64,000 nt of DNA from assembly GCA_030737835.1 (NCBI GenBank), contig CM060857.1, positions 12,907,496-12,971,495 on the forward strand, written 5' to 3'. Made by a program: the position numbers and the translations under genes. Shown in pieces: positions 58,994-64,000 of the stretch (within the stretch, counting starts at the first letter, position 1; each line of letters starts with the position of its first letter). The stretch is from Acorus gramineus (lineage: Eukaryota > Streptophyta > Magnoliopsida > Acorales > Acoraceae). The notes beneath the pieces are model-generated. The model did not search any database and was not told where the DNA came from. It was given only the letters and a program-made list of their open reading frames with translations.

Positions 58994-59146
58994 AAAAATA
59001 GGATATCTCTCTCATCCTACTAAAAATAGGTTTAATTTCAAATATAAAAGTTCTTTTTTAAGGAAGAAAAATCTCTTAGAAAATTTGTCAAAATCACAAA
59101 TGATCTTCGTAAAATTGTCAAAGCTCCGAACATCACTGTTGATAGA

Positions 59147-59318
59147 ATAAAGGAAATGAAATTCTTTTTATTGTATTAAAATAGCCGAATGTTCTATTTA
59201 TAGATAAACAAGGAAAACCTAAAATATCTAAAAGAAAATTAAAAAAATTAGGAAACTAATAATATCATAATAATGATAATAAAAAGTCAATGTTCTCATA
59301 TTAATGACTCTTTAACGA
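59147..59318 (-). mobile_element. Diverged LTR (minus orientation), right unit
   Basis: Same element as 46191-46372, carried along by the duplication. Confidence 0.5.
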
Positions 59319-59361
59319 CCATATTGTAAAAAAAGTTAATAAATCAACATTGTCACTTTAA

Positions 59362-60035
59362 GGGTGTGTTTATGCTACATGAAAAGTGAGAAAAAATGTG
59401 GAAAAGTAAAAACTTTCATTTTGACCACATAAAAACCAGATGTTTGTGTCAAACAAAAAGTGAGAAATTTTTTTTCCTTACTTTCCCTTTGTTATTTTGT
59501 CTTATTAGAATTTTCTCACCAAAGAGAAAGGAAAGTGAGGGAAAGTGAGTTTACTTTTTTGGGTTTAAATATTAAATGTTTTGTGATATTGAATGTTTAT
59601 ATTGAATATTAAAAGTATTTATTTAATTTTTTTTTATTCATTATGTGACATGTCCTTGTTGATTGTCTTTTAATTTTTATTTATTTAAGAATATTTGATT
59701 GAAAAGATATTTATTTGATTTTTTTATTCATTATGTGACATGTCCGAATAATAGATTTTTTTATCATTTTTTATCACTTTCTCTTATAACATAAACAATA
59801 CATTTCATTTTTTATCATTTCATCATAAAAACACAAAAATAATTTTTGTTTTTCGTCATTTTCCATCATAGACACAAATAACAGTTTTTATTTTTCATCA
59901 CTTTCCTTAACATACACAAATAATATATAAACTGATCAAAGGGAAAATAATTTATTTTCAATCACTTTTCCCGCTTTGACTCAAATTCCTTCACTTTTTT
60001 TCATTTTCCCTTTGAGATTATGTACAAACACGCCC
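59362..60035. mobile_element. PIF/Harbinger-type element in right duplication unit
   Basis: Starts GGGTGTGTTTATGCTACATG and ends TGTACAAACACGCCC, with TAA on each side. It is the duplicate of 46416-47117 with internal deletions. Confidence 0.8.
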
Positions 60036-60540
60036 TAAATAACTAGATACGTGGTTAAGCTTAACAATACATACACAATATATTATGAAATACTTTGTAG
60101 TCATTTTAACTGGTATCCCTCACTCCCTCTCCAGCAAAAATTGGCTAAGGCATTGCCTCTCGTTCTCAGTCTCTCTGTCTCTCGTCTACCCGTATTCAAA
60201 CATCATTCGGGTCTTCGAACATACACAATGTCATTCATAACTATAAAATATCCCCACAATGATAATACCAAGAAGAAGATTGGTCACAAACTCCTCCCAA
60301 TCCCAATATCATACATTGATTTCTTAAATGTCAAAAATTAATAACAGTGTACGGATCATAGTTGAATGTTAATTTCGTATTATGTAATCTAGTATACAAT
60401 AGCTTAACCTAGTATGATAGTATTTACTATATCAGAAAGAAAATATATACAAGCATGCATGAATCAATATATTCATGCGGTCGTTTTTAACAAAGATAAT
60501 GTTAGTAATAATGTAGTGTTTTAATTTTTATATTATAAAA

Positions 60541-61070
60541 TAAGGTGTATATATGCATTTCAATGAGTTGTATATACTCATTGGGGATAGAAGTACATGA
60601 AACATGTACCTCATGGGGGAACCAAGGGTTGAGTGACAAAATACTGAAAGAAAATGATATGTGAAGTCTTGAATGCATCCCTATTCATTGTACACTCGAT
60701 TATAGAAGTACATAGTGTTATAAAAAATAGTACTCCGAATGAATTAGTGTAATTTTTCTTTAAAAAATAATAAAATTTAATTTGTATATACTATAATAAA
60801 GCAGTAAAAAGTTTACATTAGGGGTGCAACTTTGATTGGTTAAACTGAATCATCGGAATTTATTTGTTTGTTTGGGTCAATAGTTTTTTGGATTTGGTTT
60901 GTGAATTAAAAATTTAATAAATCGATTTATTTTGGTTTAGTTTTACTTGAAAAAAACAAATGAATCGAACCGAACCAATCAATCAAATTAAAGTTAAACA
61001 CATGGTTATTCATAATCAATATTTATTTAGATTATTCTTCTTATAATAAAACTATGTTATTATTATACAA
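60541..61070. other. Insertion present only in the right duplication unit
   Basis: The left unit lacks this ~530 bp between TTTTATATTATAAAATAA and TATTTACAAAAAATGAATAC. It is AT-rich with no gene. It could be an insertion in the right unit or a deletion in the left; a target duplication was not resolved. Confidence 0.6.
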
Positions 61071-61479
61071 TTAATATTTACAAAAAATGAATACACTAAT
61101 TTATATTATCAATCATAATATTTTAGATATTTTTGTAAAGTTGCAAACCAACCTCAAAAAAAAAATCTAACCAACCCAAATCGGTAGGAATTTTAAAAAA
61201 GTATATATATGTTTATCTTTAACAAATCGATTCAATTCGATTCGACGTAGTTCAAGTTAATCAAACAATATCAATTCTGTTTGATTTTTGAGATTTTTGT
61301 TCAGTTTGCGGTTTGATTTAATTTTTGAATTAAATGTGATATAATTTGGTTTAGTTTAAATTTATAAAAATCAGAATTAAACTGATCGAATTGCACCCTT
61401 GACATACAGTGACTAAAGGACTGCTTTTGAGATGGAGATGGGGCTACAAAAAGAACATCACTGAACACCAAATAGTGGG

Positions 61480-61720
61480 CTGTCTTCAATGGGCCTGTAT
61501 TAGGGACTGCAACGATCATACGTCAGATGGGTTACACGGATCCGAAGCCCAAAATAGGAAACAGAGTAAACTAGCAGACCCGATTCTCTTGGACGGCTCT
61601 GATTTGTCGACGACGGACGCCCCGACAGTGAAAAAGAAAAAGAAGAGGTAAACCCTAAAATCGTTTAAAACCCTAAACCCGCACAAGCTCTTCTATATAA
61701 CAATCTCTACAACGGCGTCG
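61480..61720 (+). promoter_or_regulatory. Fibrillarin promoter (right copy): telo-boxes, site II motifs, TATA
   Basis: AAACCCTAA at 61650-61658 and 61668-61676, TATATAA about 20 bp downstream, and TGGGCT/TGGGCC motifs near 61477-61497. Layout is identical to the left copy, with a longer (TC)n in the leader (61731-61754). Confidence 0.8.
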
Positions 61721-61771
61721 TCAAAAATCTCTCTCTTTCTCTCTCTCTCTCTCTAAGCCCAGATCGCACGG

Positions 61772-63755
61772 ATGAGGCCCCCGAGAGGTAAAGTTTCGTC
61801 TCTTCGATCTCCTCTTTCACTTTGGAATCTGGTTTTGTAAATCTTCTGATTCAATCGAAGCTTGTGTTTTTAGAGTTTTCCATCACTCAAAGCGCACGAA
61901 AATGATCTTTATAGTTGTTTTTGGGTGGGTGAAATGTAGGGTTTTGAGATTATCGCATCGATATCTGTTGATGATTCTATTTTTATATTTTTTGATCGAA
62001 AAACTTTCAACGGAGCATAAAATACTACAGAAATAACACACGAGAAGCTTCTTTTTGATATGTTTCTTCTACAGGTGCTGGAGGTCGTGGTGGTGGCGGA
62101 TTCAGAGGTCGGAGTGATGGAGGTAGGGGAAGGGGAAGAGGAGGAGGTGGTAGAGGTGGATTCGAAGGTCGAGGTGGTGGTGGGAGAGGCCGAGGCGGGC
62201 CAGGAGGCGGTGGAAGGGGTCGTGGTGGCGGAGGGAGAGGCCGTGGCGGTGGAGGGATGAAGGGAGGGAGCAAGGTTGTCGTGGTGCCCCACCGTCTCGA
62301 GGGGATCTTCTTGGCTAAGGGCAAGGAAGACGCCCTCTGCACGAAGAACATGGCCGTTGGGGAATCTGTTTATGGAGAGAAGAGGGTTTCTGTGCAGGTG
62401 ACGATCTCGCATGATTTGGTTTCTCTGTTTTTGCATTTTAATTTTGTGTGGAGGATCTTATTTGTATATATGTATATCATCTGATGTTAGTGTGCGCTTA
62501 GTCAAGTAAAAATCATGGTTTTTAAAAGTTGAAATTTAAATTATGGTTTTGTTATATAAAAAAAAAAGAAAATGGCTTTTGATTTTTTTTATACTTGATG
62601 TCTTTTTCCAGTGTGTTGTTGGATAGAAATTTAAATTTGTTGAATCACTTTGTATCAGTAAGTGATTACGAGCTTACCATTGCTGCCCAAGCACAACACG
62701 TACTGGATTGGACTGATTTTTGTACTTGGTGATTGATGATATGATGTGGAACAAAAACCGAACCATCCTTTTGGTAGGATGGTAAAGATACCCTGTCCTC
62801 TGTGAGGGGACTTGTGTTCAAATCTTACCATCTGCTGATAGGTGAAGATTTCACTAAGAAAAGATACTTACCAATAAAAAAAAGTGGAACAAAAGAATAT
62901 GTTTTGTAAAGATGATATGTAAGTTATCATTTTGTGCTTATATATGTGCTCTTGCAGTTTTCTTTTTATATGTTAAGATATTCATGTTTGATGTGCATTT
63001 TTAAATAAGTTGTTATCATTTGATGATGGATGCATAAATTAAATGTATTTATTGTTCAAATTCTTTCAGAATGAAGAAGGTACAAAGGTTGAGTACAGGG
63101 TTTGGAATCCATTTCGATCAAAGCTGGCCGCAGCAATAGTAAATGGTGTTGACAATTGTTGGATTGTAAGCTCACTGTCACTTCTTCTGTTCTTTTTATG
63201 TTATTCATGTCATTTTGTTCTCAGATCAGACTTATACAATTTCAATGATGGTTGCCATGCTAGTTATGTTGTCACTTTTTTCCACTTAGTTTTCTGTTCT
63301 CAACATTTTTTTATTTTATCGAATGTCTGATAAGAATATAATTTTGATTTCTTCAGTTATTTTATATATTATTCATTCTTTTTATCATGATAGAAACCTG
63401 GTGCAAAGGTTCTCTATCTCGGTGCTGCATCTGGGACCACTGTTTCTCATGTTTCGGACATTGTTGGACCTGTAAGTTGATTGGATCTGTAATGGCCACT
63501 ACTTGTTCTTGCATCATAAAATATTATCACAAAACAATTTTAATATGAATTTATCCATCCTCTCAATTTTTTTGGCAGACGGGAATGGTCTATGCGGTGG
63601 AATTTTCACATAGAAGTGGTAGGGACTTGGTCAATATGGCAAAAAAGCGAACAAATGTCATACCCATCATTGAGGATGCTAGGCATCCTGCTAAGTACCG
63701 AATGTTGGTCGGCATGGTTGATGTTGTTTTCTCTGATGTTGCTCAGCCAGACCAG
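61772..63755 (+). CDS. FIB: Fibrillarin (nucleolar rRNA 2'-O-methyltransferase), right copy, 3' end outside window
   Basis: Exons: 61772-61787, 62075-62397, 63070-63165, 63394-63471, 63579-63755; the encoded 230 residues match the left copy. The RGG-rich domain (about 5-68) is followed by the methyltransferase fold with SAM-binding [11 protein letters not shown] and the [11 protein letters not shown] segment at the end of exon 5. The remaining ~80 residues should lie beyond position 64000, after an intron that in the left unit extends well over 3 kb. As part of the box C/D snoRNP it would methylate rRNA in the nucleolus. Telo-box/site II promoter motifs fit co-regulation with ribosome genes. 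Whether this copy is complete cannot be seen here. Confidence 0.88.
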
Positions 63756-64000
63756 GTATGTGCTCTCCTATATTGGTTTGTTCGACTATTTTATGTTTGT
63801 TTCTTTTTTTATCTATCAATTGTTCTGCTTTTTTTATACAATTAAACAATTCATTTAGGTTTCCCTTACTTATAACTGATAATGTGTCAATATTTAATAT
63901 GGACAGGGTTTCCGCATTTATTTGTGATATCCTGTGGCTTGGCCTTCCTTCATCTTACATGGAAGGAATTGATTTATGTTTTCCAGGGAAAAGAGTGGTT

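Larger units (their letters stand above)
58810..64000 (+). repeat. Right unit of the fibrillarin segmental duplication (runs off the window)
   Basis: Near-identical to 45856-50504. Specific differences are an insertion at 60541-61070, a 25-bp stretch near 61410 (ACTAAAGGACTGC...) absent from the left unit, and an 11-bp insertion in intron 4 near 63520. Confidence 0.93.

Overview
The window is nuclear DNA from a flowering plant, most likely a eudicot; the species cannot be named from sequence alone. The reasons are AT-rich intergenic DNA, many short GT-AG introns with T-rich branch regions, a nuclear-type tRNA-Thr, plant-specific gene families (mitochondrial beta-cyanoalanine synthase, FAR1-type transposase, plant PepN-type aminopeptidase) and a dense load of hAT, PIF/Harbinger, Mutator-like and LTR elements.

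Layout. 1-2400 is transposon-rich: a hAT element with a perfect 8-bp target duplication nested in a larger inverted-repeat element, then a Tourist-type MITE. 2505-5358 (+) is a nine-exon HAD-like hydrolase gene. 7002-7075 (-) is tRNA-Thr(AGU). 8330-19468 (-) is a complete 33-exon M1 aminopeptidase of the bacterial PepN type (978 aa), with a run of microexons over the active site and a hAT element in one intron. 19.9-22.8 kb is intergenic, with a long hairpin and another hAT element. 23243-29965 is a 6.7-kb Mutator-like transposon with about 1.1-kb terminal inverted repeats. It carries two convergent genes: an intact FAR1/MULE transposase and a small protein joining an RNase H1 N-terminal (viroplasmin-like) domain to a C-terminal membrane segment. 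It is bounded by direct repeats of about 430 bp instead of a 9-bp target duplication. 30610-34455 (+) is a TMEM115/rhomboid-like Golgi membrane protein gene. 35711-41023 (-) is beta-cyanoalanine synthase. 41-48 kb is repeat-rich, with a TA-flanked foldback element and (TC)n tracts. 48306-50278 and 61772-63755 (+) are two nearly identical 5' portions of a fibrillarin gene in a tandem duplication; the left copy shows no 3' exons and the right copy runs toward the window end. Between them lies a nested insertion: a small LTR element filled with GC-rich tandem arrays, and a lone LTR of a second family, together flanked by direct repeats of about 190 bp.

The host genes are unrelated housekeeping genes (protein turnover, cyanide detoxification, Golgi membrane, rRNA methylation). 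The best candidate for something undescribed is the two-gene Mutator-like element. Each terminal repeat appears to supply the promoter, a 5' UTR exon and a splice donor for one of two convergent genes, as in maize MuDR, but the second gene encodes a predicted membrane-anchored nucleic-acid-binding protein that I do not recognise from known Mutator elements.
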